Part shown: one piece after another, positions 24,877 to 31,784 of the stretch
How the letters are laid out: every line of letters begins with the position of its first letter
Numbering within the stretch: position 1 is the stretch's first letter
NCBI RefSeq assembly: GCF_900104725.1
Contig: NZ_LT629758.1
Span: 10,520,001-10,584,000, forward strand
DNA: 64,000 nt
Source of the DNA: Actinoplanes derwentensis
GTDB taxonomy: Bacteria; Actinomycetota; Actinomycetes; Mycobacteriales; Micromonosporaceae
Reading direction: 5' to 3'
Notes under the pieces: model-generated
Told to the model about the DNA's origin: nothing
Database searches by the model: none
The model's input: only the letters and a program-made list of their open reading frames with translations
Program-made: the position numbers and the translations under genes

Positions 24877-25326
24877 TTGGAACAGCGCGCCGCATCCGCG
24901 TTGATCAGTCCGGGGCTTCCGGTCGACGAGCGCAAGCTGTTCGTCCGGAACTCCACTCGGGAGTTGGAGTCGAGAAGTCTCGACGGGTGTGGGAGCGCGG
25001 CCTTCCTGGGGCAGTACGAGGACGGCGTCAACACCTATTGGGTGAGCTTGCGGGACGGGACGGTGTGGATGCTGTTCGGTTACGACGACGTTCCGCAGAG
25101 AGTCGCCCGGATCAATACGTCGGTGACGGCGTTGCAGGCGCTACTCGCTTTGTGGGACGAGTTCATCGGGTCCGGGGTCCACGAGGACGACGACGCCTAC
25201 GAGGGACTTGTCGAGGACGTTCTACGGCGCGCCCGGCAAGCCGATCCGGAGATGTTCGACGACGAGGAGTCCTGGTGGTCGAGGGTTTTCGAGGAAGTCG
25301 AACTCGGAGTCCTGGCGCCGGAGTGA
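24877..25326 (+). CDS. SUKH-like immunity protein candidate
   Basis: A 149-residue acidic protein from TTG 24877, which lies six bases after a very strong AGGAGGA site (24864-24870). An in-frame ATG at 24826 would add 17 residues but has a weaker site. The order of a short helix with GLPVDERKLFV, then a strand pair (AFLGQYEDGVNTYWVSLRDGTVWMLF), then a helical C-terminus with NTSVTALQALLALWDEF recalls the SUKH-4 superfamily of immunity proteins that bind and block secreted nuclease or other toxins. The C-terminal third is strongly acidic (EDDDAYEGLVEDVL). It is the second gene after the toxin, as in many polymorphic toxin loci with stacked immunity genes. Confidence 0.6.
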   Translation: MEQRAASALISPGLPVDERKLFVRNSTRELESRSLDGCGSAAFLGQYEDGVNTYWVSLRDGTVWMLFGYDDVPQRVARINTSVTALQALLALWDEFIGSGVHEDDDAYEGLVEDVLRRARQADPEMFDDEESWWSRVFEEVELGVLAPE

Positions 25327-25393
25327 AGAGCGCCTGTCCGAGGATCATGAGCGGCTCCGGAACGATTCGCCTACGTCGACGGTGAGCTCGTTG

Positions 25394-27118
25394 CTAAGGC
25401 GTCGCGTAGGCGGCGCCTGACGCGCTGAGCAGGCCGGGAAGGAATTCGGGGGGCTTGGGGCGGTTCAGGCCGAAGCCCTGGAGCAGGTCGACGCCGGCGG
25501 TGGTCAGGTCGGCGGCGGTGGGTTCGTCCTCGACGCCTTCGGCTACCACGGTCATGCCCAGGGAGCGGGCTATCGCGATCACCGAGTCGATGATCGTCGC
25601 GTGGGCCACCGAGTCGTGCATGCGGATCACGAAGGAGCGGTCGATCTTCAGTTCGTCGATGGGGAGTTCCGGGAGCAGGCCGAGTGAGGTGTAACCGGTG
25701 CCGAAGTCGTCGATCGCCACCCGGACACCCCGGGCCCGCAGTTCGGTGAGCTGGGCCGCCACCTGTTCCGGACGGGTCAGGACCGCCGTCTCGGTGATCT
25801 CCACGGTCAGCATCGTCGCCGGGACCTGTTCGAGGTCGAGCAGGGTCAGGATGGTGCCGACGGCGCGGTCCTGGGCCAGGTACGCCGGTGGCAGGTTCAC
25901 CGACACCGGGATGTGGTGACCGGCCGCCTGCCACACCGACGCCTGGTGCAGGGCTTCGGCCAGCACCCAGTCGGTGAGTTCGAGGATCACGTCGGAGCGT
26001 TCCGCGTCGGGTAGGAAGACACCCGGCGGAAGCAGGCCGCGTTGCGGGTGCTGCCAGCGGACCAGTGCCTCGGCGCCGTGGATGCGCCGGGTCTTCGCGT
26101 CGTGCAGCGGCTGGTAGTGCAGGCGCAGGTGGCCGGAGCGCAGCCCGGCCCGGAGTTCAGTCAGCTGGCGCAGGTCGACACGCTGGTTGGTGTCCAGGTT
26201 CGGGGTCCACTCGACGACCCCGGTGCGGTCGAACTTGGCCCGGCGCATGGCGGCGGCCGCCCGGCGCATCAGCACCGTGACGTCGTGGTGGTCGGCGTGG
26301 CTGATACCGATGCTCGCCTCGACGCTGATCGGCAGGCCGTCGACCGGGTGCGGGCCGCGGATGCCGGCGGCCAGGCGGCGGCCGACACTCTGCGGGGTCT
26401 GGCCGGGCGGCAGTTCGGAGAGCAGCACCACGAACTGGTCGCCGTCGAGACGGGCGGCCAGGTTGCCGGTGCCGGTGGCCGACCGCAGCGTGCCGGCGAC
26501 CAGGCTGAGCAGGGTGTCGGCGCCGTGGTGGCCGAGCACGTCGTTGGCGTCCTGGAAGCGGTCCAGTCCCAGGTGGACGACGACGGTCAGGGTGCCGTCG
26601 TCCAGCCGGCGCTGTCCTTCGGCCTGGGCGGTGGACCGGTTCGGCAGCCCGGTGAGCGGGTCGGTCCGGGACAGCCGGGCGAACCGGCCGGCCATCGCGG
26701 CGAGCAGGTCGACGATCGGGGCGATGCCGTACCGGCCGTCCGGCCAGCACACCAGCACCGGTTCCTCCCGTTCCGCCGCGGGCCGGGCCAGCGCGGCCTC
26801 GGCGGCCACGTCGATGTCGGTGTCGGCGGCCAGTTCCAGGGTGGCGGCCCCGGCCACCTGGCAGACGGTGACGGACGGATCAGCGGTGGTGGAGCGGAAG
26901 CGGTCCACCACCGCCCGGCTCAGCAGCCGAAAGCCGCCACCGGCCACCGAGGAGCCGGCCACCGAAGAGCCGGTGGTGACGATGACGCCGGGCACCAGGG
27001 CGTCGGCGGCCAGGATGCTCTCGACGTCACCGATCGGGGTGTCCGCCGGGATCGGGGTCGTCGGGACGCCGATCTCGCCGAGTTTGCGGGGCAGACGCGG
27101 CCCGGTGGACATGGTCAC
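25394..27118 (-). CDS. EAL phosphodiesterase with degenerate GGDEF domain
   Basis: About 574 residues. The N-terminal ~150 resemble a CBS-pair-like sensory region (IPADTPIGDVESILAADALVPGVIV). The GGDEF domain begins RTDPLTGLPNR, but its active site reads LDGDQF instead of GGDEF, so cyclase activity is unlikely; it may bind GTP as a regulator. The EAL domain is intact: EALVRWQHP, NLPPAYL, DDFGTGYTS, KIDRSF and AEGVE. It would hydrolyse c-di-GMP. The GTG at 27118 overlaps the stop of the upstream PAS gene (GTGA); ATG 27112 is an alternative. It is last in the nsrR-hmp-PAS-EAL unit. Confidence 0.87.
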   Translation of the reverse strand: MTMSTGPRLPRKLGEIGVPTTPIPADTPIGDVESILAADALVPGVIVTTGSSVAGSSVAGGGFRLLSRAVVDRFRSTTADPSVTVCQVAGAATLELAADTDIDVAAEAALARPAAEREEPVLVCWPDGRYGIAPIVDLLAAMAGRFARLSRTDPLTGLPNRSTAQAEGQRRLDDGTLTVVVHLGLDRFQDANDVLGHHGADTLLSLVAGTLRSATGTGNLAARLDGDQFVVLLSELPPGQTPQSVGRRLAAGIRGPHPVDGLPISVEASIGISHADHHDVTVLMRRAAAAMRRAKFDRTGVVEWTPNLDTNQRVDLRQLTELRAGLRSGHLRLHYQPLHDAKTRRIHGAEALVRWQHPQRGLLPPGVFLPDAERSDVILELTDWVLAEALHQASVWQAAGHHIPVSVNLPPAYLAQDRAVGTILTLLDLEQVPATMLTVEITETAVLTRPEQVAAQLTELRARGVRVAIDDFGTGYTSLGLLPELPIDELKIDRSFVIRMHDSVAHATIIDSVIAIARSLGMTVVAEGVEDEPTAADLTTAGVDLLQGFGLNRPKPPEFLPGLLSASGAAYATP

Positions 27119-28557
27119 GCGCAGTCGTCCAGCCGGAAGCAGGACACGCTGATCGACTGGTCGCTCCGGGGCCGCAACCGGACGAGCAGACGATCGGTGA
27201 GGACACCGTCGGCCCGTTCGCCGCGGACCGCCGACTGCCACAGGGCGGCCAGCGCCTCCTGATCCTTCTCGGCCACCAGCGCGGCGAGCGCCGGCGCCGG
27301 GGTGGGTCCGGCCGGAGCCGTGACGGAGAGTACGGCGAGACGTTCCACCAGGTCGGCCAGGTCTCCGCGGACGGCTTCCAGGTCGAGTTCGGTGTGCCGT
27401 TCGCGGGTGCGGTCGAGCAGCATGCCGTCCCAGACGGTGGCGCCGCCGGGTTCCCGGTGCGGGCGGGCCGCCCCGTAGAGCCAGCGGCGGGAGCCGTCCC
27501 GGCGCACGACGCTGCCGCGCCAGTCCCACGGTTCCAGGGTCTCGGCGGACCGCAGCACGCTGGCGGTGTACGTCTCCAGGTCCTCGACCGCGATGGTGCT
27601 CAGGACGTTGCCGCCGGAGGCGATGATCTCCTCCGGTTCGACCTGGTAGATGTCACGGCTGCCGTTGGAGACGAAGGTGAACGAGGTCTCCCCGGTCGTC
27701 TCCATCCGGAACTGGTAGAGCATGCCGGGCGCGTTGTCGACGGTGGCCCGGAAGAGCCGTTCGCCGTCGGCGATGGTGGCCTCGCTGCGCCGCCGCCCGG
27801 TGTCGTCGATGCCGATCGTGCAGACCCCGTAGACCGAGCCGTCCGGGTCGGTCAGCGGAACCCGGGTGACCACGTACTGGCGGATCTCGTCGCCGAACGG
27901 GATCTCCTCGAGGACCGTCTTGGCGGTTCCGGTCTCGGCGACGTCCTGATCGTGGGTGCGCCCGATCGCGGCGGCCGGCGCCGACAGCAGGTCGGCCTCA
28001 CTGCGCCCGACCATGTCGACGGCGGTGACCTGGAAGACCCGCTCGTACTCGCCGTTGACGAACAGGTAGTTGCCGTCCAGGTCCTTCGCCGAGATGATCG
28101 CGGTGGTGTGCTGCAGGATCGCGTTGATCAGGGTGTTGCTGCGCTGGAGTTCCAGTTGGGCGCGGTGCCCGTCGGTCCGGTCGGTGACGAACGCGAAGAA
28201 GCCCTGTTCACCGAGCGGGTCGATGGTCATCGACAGGCGTAGTTCGGAGCCGTTCCGATGGGTCGCGGGCACTTCGACCGGGTGGCCGACCATGTCGCTC
28301 TCGCCGTTGACCAGGTACCGGGCGAAACCGGCGCTGTGCGCGGACCGCAGCGCCGCCGGGATGATCAGGTCGGTGAGACGCTGCCCGACGGCCTCGTCCC
28401 GGGTCCAGCCGAAGATCTGTTCGGCGGCCGGGTTCCAGTCCCGGATCACCCCGGACCGGTCGATCTGCAGGTAGGCCAGTCCGGTGGCGCTCACCGCCCG
28501 TTCCCGGAGTCCGGCCGCCGGCGGGGCGCTGATCTGAGGGGCTTCGACGGTGAACAC
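27115..28557 (-). CDS. Multi-PAS sensor protein
   Basis: About 480 residues. Three PAS-type domains are visible in order: LAYLQIDRSGVIRDWNPAAEQIFGW, then INAILQHTTAIISAKDLDGNYLFVN, then ERLFRATVDNAPGMLYQFRME. A ~110-residue C-terminal tail follows, with no kinase or output domain. Upstream of residue 1 the frame has no plausible start until GTG 28557, which is taken; its ribosome site is weak. It lies 37 bases after the hmp stop and overlaps the EAL gene by four bases. PAS domains often bind haem or flavin, so it may report oxygen, NO or redox state to the EAL protein. Confidence 0.75.
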   Translation of the reverse strand: MFTVEAPQISAPPAAGLRERAVSATGLAYLQIDRSGVIRDWNPAAEQIFGWTRDEAVGQRLTDLIIPAALRSAHSAGFARYLVNGESDMVGHPVEVPATHRNGSELRLSMTIDPLGEQGFFAFVTDRTDGHRAQLELQRSNTLINAILQHTTAIISAKDLDGNYLFVNGEYERVFQVTAVDMVGRSEADLLSAPAAAIGRTHDQDVAETGTAKTVLEEIPFGDEIRQYVVTRVPLTDPDGSVYGVCTIGIDDTGRRRSEATIADGERLFRATVDNAPGMLYQFRMETTGETSFTFVSNGSRDIYQVEPEEIIASGGNVLSTIAVEDLETYTASVLRSAETLEPWDWRGSVVRRDGSRRWLYGAARPHREPGGATVWDGMLLDRTRERHTELDLEAVRGDLADLVERLAVLSVTAPAGPTPAPALAALVAEKDQEALAALWQSAVRGERADGVLTDRLLVRLRPRSDQSISVSCFRLDDCA

Positions 28558-28594
28558 GCCCCGCTCTATCGTCCCGGCGGCGGCCGACTTGAGG

Positions 28595-29815
28595 TCAGAC
28601 CAGGGCGGCGGTGGTGTCGAGTGCCGGACGCCACTGCTCGGAGCCGAACACCTCGTACCGGATCCGCTCGTCGGCGACGCCTCGCCGGTGCAGCCCGGCC
28701 CGGACCGCCTGCATGAACGGCGCCGGCCCGCACAGGTAGATCTCGGCGTCCGGGTGGAGCGGGATCCGGTCGGTGTCGATCCGGCCGGCGAAGGTGCCCG
28801 GCTCGGTGGTCGCCGTCTCATAGAAGAACACGCTGCGGTACGAACGAAGCCGGGCACCGTGGCCGGTCATGTCGGCGCGCAGCGGATGCCGGTCCGGACT
28901 GCGGTCGGCGTGCACCGTGGTCACCTCCCGGGTCGGCTGGGTCCGGGCCACGTGCTCCAGGATCGCCGCCATCGGGGTCACTCCCACTCCGGCGCTGATC
29001 AGCAGCAGCGGGTCGGGGCCGGAGGTCAAGGTCAGATCGCCGTACGGGCGGCTGAGCCGCAGTCCGTCACCGGCCCGCACGTGGTCGTGCAGATGCCCGG
29101 AGACGATCCCGTCGGGGGCCCCGCCGGTGCCGCGCACCCGCCGGACGGTGATCCGCAGCGTCCCGCCGGTGGCGGCCTGGGACAGCGAGTACTGCCGGAG
29201 CTGCCGTCCCGCTCCGGGCAGTTCGGCGTTGACCGTCACGTACTGCCCGGGGTGGAAGTCCGGGGCGGGCCGCCCGTCCGCCGGGACCAGCACGAACGAC
29301 ACCGTGTCGTGTGCTTCGGCGATCCGGCTGATCACCGTGTAGTCCCGCCACGGGTCGGCGCCGTCGACTCCGGCCTCCGCGTAGATCCGCGCTTCCCGGC
29401 CGATCAGCCGGGCCGCGAACAGCCAGTACACCTCGTCCCAGGCGGCGGCGACGGCCGGGGTGACCGCGTCACCGAGCACCGTGCCGACGGCGCCGAGCAG
29501 GTAGCGGCCGACCATCGTGTACTGCTCGGGGCGGATGCCGAGGGCGCAGTGCCGCTGGGCGATCCGCTCGACGATGTGCTCGAACGCGGCCGGTGAGGGA
29601 CCGGCGCCGATCAGGTGGGCGGCGTAGGCGGCGACCGCTCCGGACAGGGCGCTGCGCTGCTCGCCGGTGGCCTGAGCACTGCGGCTGAACAGGTTCAGCA
29701 ACTCCGGGTTCTCGCCGAGCATCGTCCGGTAGAAGACGTCGGAGATCGTTTCGAGGTGCTCGCCGACGACGGGCAGGGTGGCCTCGATGATCGGGGCGCT
29801 GGATGTGGACAGCAC
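28595..29815 (-). CDS. hmp: Flavohemoglobin nitric oxide dioxygenase
   Basis: 406 residues: a globin domain (1-~150) with B10 tyrosine Y29 (VFYRTML) and proximal histidine H89 (AQRHCALGI), then a FAD-binding barrel (HPGQYVTVN, RQYSLSQAA) and a NAD-binding domain (ISAGVGVTPM, YLCGPAPFM). It converts NO and O2 to nitrate using NADPH. The GTG at 29815 is preceded by GGAGG (CTTGGAGGAAAA), which decides the start against longer frames. It sits 23 bases after nsrR, its usual repressor, and leads into the PAS and EAL genes. Confidence 0.95.
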   Translation of the reverse strand: MLSTSSAPIIEATLPVVGEHLETISDVFYRTMLGENPELLNLFSRSAQATGEQRSALSGAVAAYAAHLIGAGPSPAAFEHIVERIAQRHCALGIRPEQYTMVGRYLLGAVGTVLGDAVTPAVAAAWDEVYWLFAARLIGREARIYAEAGVDGADPWRDYTVISRIAEAHDTVSFVLVPADGRPAPDFHPGQYVTVNAELPGAGRQLRQYSLSQAATGGTLRITVRRVRGTGGAPDGIVSGHLHDHVRAGDGLRLSRPYGDLTLTSGPDPLLLISAGVGVTPMAAILEHVARTQPTREVTTVHADRSPDRHPLRADMTGHGARLRSYRSVFFYETATTEPGTFAGRIDTDRIPLHPDAEIYLCGPAPFMQAVRAGLHRRGVADERIRYEVFGSEQWRPALDTTAALV

Positions 29816-29838
29816 TTTTCCTCCAAGGGGACGAGGGG

Positions 29839-30279
29839 CTAGTGGCTGAAGGCGCCGAGGGTGAGCAGCACCTGACGGACCGGGGGAGCGGCCAGCTCGC
29901 CGACGGTGACGGGGTCGAGTGAGACGTAGAACGCCTCCTGTGCGACACGCAGTGCTCCGCGCAGCCGGCATCCGGCGGTGCTGAGCGGGCAGGGGGTGTC
30001 CCCCTCGCACTCCACCACCTCCGAGGCGCCCTCCAGATCGCGGACCAGGCCGCCGACCGAGGCGGACGAGGCTCCGGCGGCGATCCGGACACCGCCGTTG
30101 CGGCCGCGCACCGTCTCCAGCAGACCGAGGTGCTGCAGGCGCTGCACCACCTTGGCGAGGTGGTTGCGGGGCACCGCGACGGAGGTGGCCAGCTCGTCGA
30201 TGGTGAGCAGGTCGTCGGCGCGGGCGGCGGCGAGCATCAGGACGCGCAGGCCGATGTCGGTGGAGCGATTCAGTCGCAC
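29839..30279 (-). CDS. nsrR: Rrf2-family NO-responsive repressor (NsrR-type)
   Basis: A 146-residue winged-helix regulator (MRLNRSTDIGLRVLM start; DNA-recognition helix VPRNHLAKVVQRL). Three cysteines, C91, C97 and C104 (CEGDTPCPLSTAGC), are placed as in NsrR, where they bind an iron-sulfur cluster destroyed by NO. Loss of the cluster relieves repression of hmp. It is the first gene of the hmp unit, so autoregulation through the operator at 30299-30315 is expected. IscR-like function is less likely given the hmp neighbour. Confidence 0.9.
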   Translation of the reverse strand: MRLNRSTDIGLRVLMLAAARADDLLTIDELATSVAVPRNHLAKVVQRLQHLGLLETVRGRNGGVRIAAGASSASVGGLVRDLEGASEVVECEGDTPCPLSTAGCRLRGALRVAQEAFYVSLDPVTVGELAAPPVRQVLLTLGAFSH

Positions 30280-30298
30280 GAGACGACCGTACCTAAAG

Positions 30299-30315
30299 AG
30301 GATTTTGAAAGTCCT
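30299..30315 (-). promoter_or_regulatory. NsrR operator candidate
   Basis: AGGATTTTGAAAGTCCT is a 17-bp near-palindrome (centre base 30307) 20 bases upstream of the nsrR ATG. Arms AGGATTTT and AAAGTCCT pair at seven of eight positions. Size, AT-rich centre and place fit an Rrf2/NsrR box overlapping the promoter of the nsrR-hmp unit. Confidence 0.55.
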
Positions 30316-30331
30316 GTTTTATAGCGTAAAT

Positions 30332-30360
30332 CACGGGAGGGGGCCCGGCCCCCTCCCGTG
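30332..30360. terminator. Terminator after the GH43 gene
   Basis: CACGGGAGGGGG (30332-30343) and CCCCCTCCCGTG (30349-30360) form a perfect 12-bp GC-rich stem with a CCCGG loop. It starts 13 bases past the stop of the minus-strand GH43 gene and separates it from the nsrR promoter. Confidence 0.85.
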
Positions 30361-30372
30361 ATGACGATCCGA

Positions 30373-31773
30373 TCAGCTCAGGCGGAACACCGTGGCCTTG
30401 TTGCCGACGGTGAGCTGTCCGTTCTTGACCAGGATGTACCGGCCGGGCGACACCCGCAGGGTCACGCCGCCCCTCGCGGCGATCCGGGTGACCGGTGTCC
30501 CGGTGCTGCCCAGCGCCACCGTCGTGCCGCTGACCGTCAGGTACTTCGTGGGCTGGTCGACCGACTGGACCGTCTCGGCGGGAGTGCCGTCGGTCCCGGC
30601 GATGAACCGGAACTGGGTCAGCTCCAGCTCGCGGGGCGCGTGCGCGGTCCGGACCAGGTCGCCCTCGTGCTTGACGAACGAGCGCGGCTTGTCGGCCGGC
30701 GACAGCCGCACGATCGGCCCGCCGGACCCGACCGGGATGCCGAACAGCGGCGTCCCGTCCTCGTGCCAGTACAGCTTCTGCACCCGGGTGTGCCGGTTCG
30801 GGTCGTACAGCGGGTCGCCGGTGATCTGCTTGTAGTCCCGCGCGTGGTAGACGAGCATGTCGGTGCCGTCGGGAGTCACCGTGAACGAGTTGTGCCCGGG
30901 ACCGAAACGAGAGGTTGCCTCGTTCGTGGTGAAGATCGGATCCGGGTGCTTCGTCCAGCTGGATCGCGACAGCAGGTCAGCCGAAGCGGACGCCGTCAAC
31001 AGCCCCATGCAGTAGTTGGAGTCGGTGGCGCTCGCCGAGAAGGTCAGGAACACCTGACCGTTACGGATCAGCACCGCCGGCCCTTCGTTGACCTTGTACC
31101 CGATGATCTCCCAGCTCTTCGTGGGCGTGGCGATCCGGGTGGGCTTGGTCTTGAGCGTCCACGGGTTCGCCATCTCGGCGATGTAGAGGCTGGTGTTGAC
31201 CGCGATCTCCGGCTCACTCTGCGCCCACACCAGGTACTGCCGGCCCTTGTGGGTGAACGACGTGGCGTCGAGTGTGAACCCGTCCCACTCGGTGAGCAGC
31301 TGGCCCTTGAGGACCCAGCCGGCCGGGTCGCGCGGGTCGTCGAGCGCCGACTCCATCACGTAGGTGCGGATCCGGAACACCTCACCGGCGTCACCGGCGG
31401 CGAAGTAGAGGTACCACCGCCCGCCGATCCGGTGCAGCTCCGGCGCCCAGATGTGGCCGCCCATCCTGCCGCTGGCAGGCCGCCGCCAGATGACACTCTC
31501 CTCGGCGCCGGCCAGGCCCTCGATGGTCGGGGCGCCCCGCACGACCAGGCGATCGTATTCGGGCACCGACCCGGTGAAGTAGTACTGCCCGTTCACCGGC
31601 TTGGTGATCCAGGGGTCGGCGCGCTGGCTGATCAGAGGATCGACGGTGGGCACGCCGTAGATCTCCGCATCGGTCTTCGCCGGAGCGGCGTGGGGTGCAC
31701 CGGAAGCGCCCGCGGGCAGGACGACGGCCATGGCACCCACGGCGCCGCCCGTCAACACGGTTCGTCGGTTCAT
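30373..31773 (-). CDS. GH43-family secreted glycosidase (arabinan/xylan)
   Basis: About 466 residues. The start ATG 31773 follows GAGGAG by seven bases and gives a twin-arginine signal (NRRTVLTGGAVGA). An upstream in-frame ATG (31788) overlaps the GH51 stop but has no such site. The five-bladed beta-propeller features of GH43 are present: the base aspartate in RADPWITK, the pKa-modulating aspartate in LDATSFTHKG and the acid glutamate in VNEGPAVLIRNG. The C-terminal ~100 residues look like an AbfB-type beta-trefoil carbohydrate-binding domain. Likely substrate: arabinose side chains or arabinan, working with GH51 from the same mRNA. Confidence 0.85.
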   Translation of the reverse strand: MNRRTVLTGGAVGAMAVVLPAGASGAPHAAPAKTDAEIYGVPTVDPLISQRADPWITKPVNGQYYFTGSVPEYDRLVVRGAPTIEGLAGAEESVIWRRPASGRMGGHIWAPELHRIGGRWYLYFAAGDAGEVFRIRTYVMESALDDPRDPAGWVLKGQLLTEWDGFTLDATSFTHKGRQYLVWAQSEPEIAVNTSLYIAEMANPWTLKTKPTRIATPTKSWEIIGYKVNEGPAVLIRNGQVFLTFSASATDSNYCMGLLTASASADLLSRSSWTKHPDPIFTTNEATSRFGPGHNSFTVTPDGTDMLVYHARDYKQITGDPLYDPNRHTRVQKLYWHEDGTPLFGIPVGSGGPIVRLSPADKPRSFVKHEGDLVRTAHAPRELELTQFRFIAGTDGTPAETVQSVDQPTKYLTVSGTTVALGSTGTPVTRIAARGGVTLRVSPGRYILVKNGQLTVGNKATVFRLS

Positions 31774-31784
31774 CAGCGGGCTCC

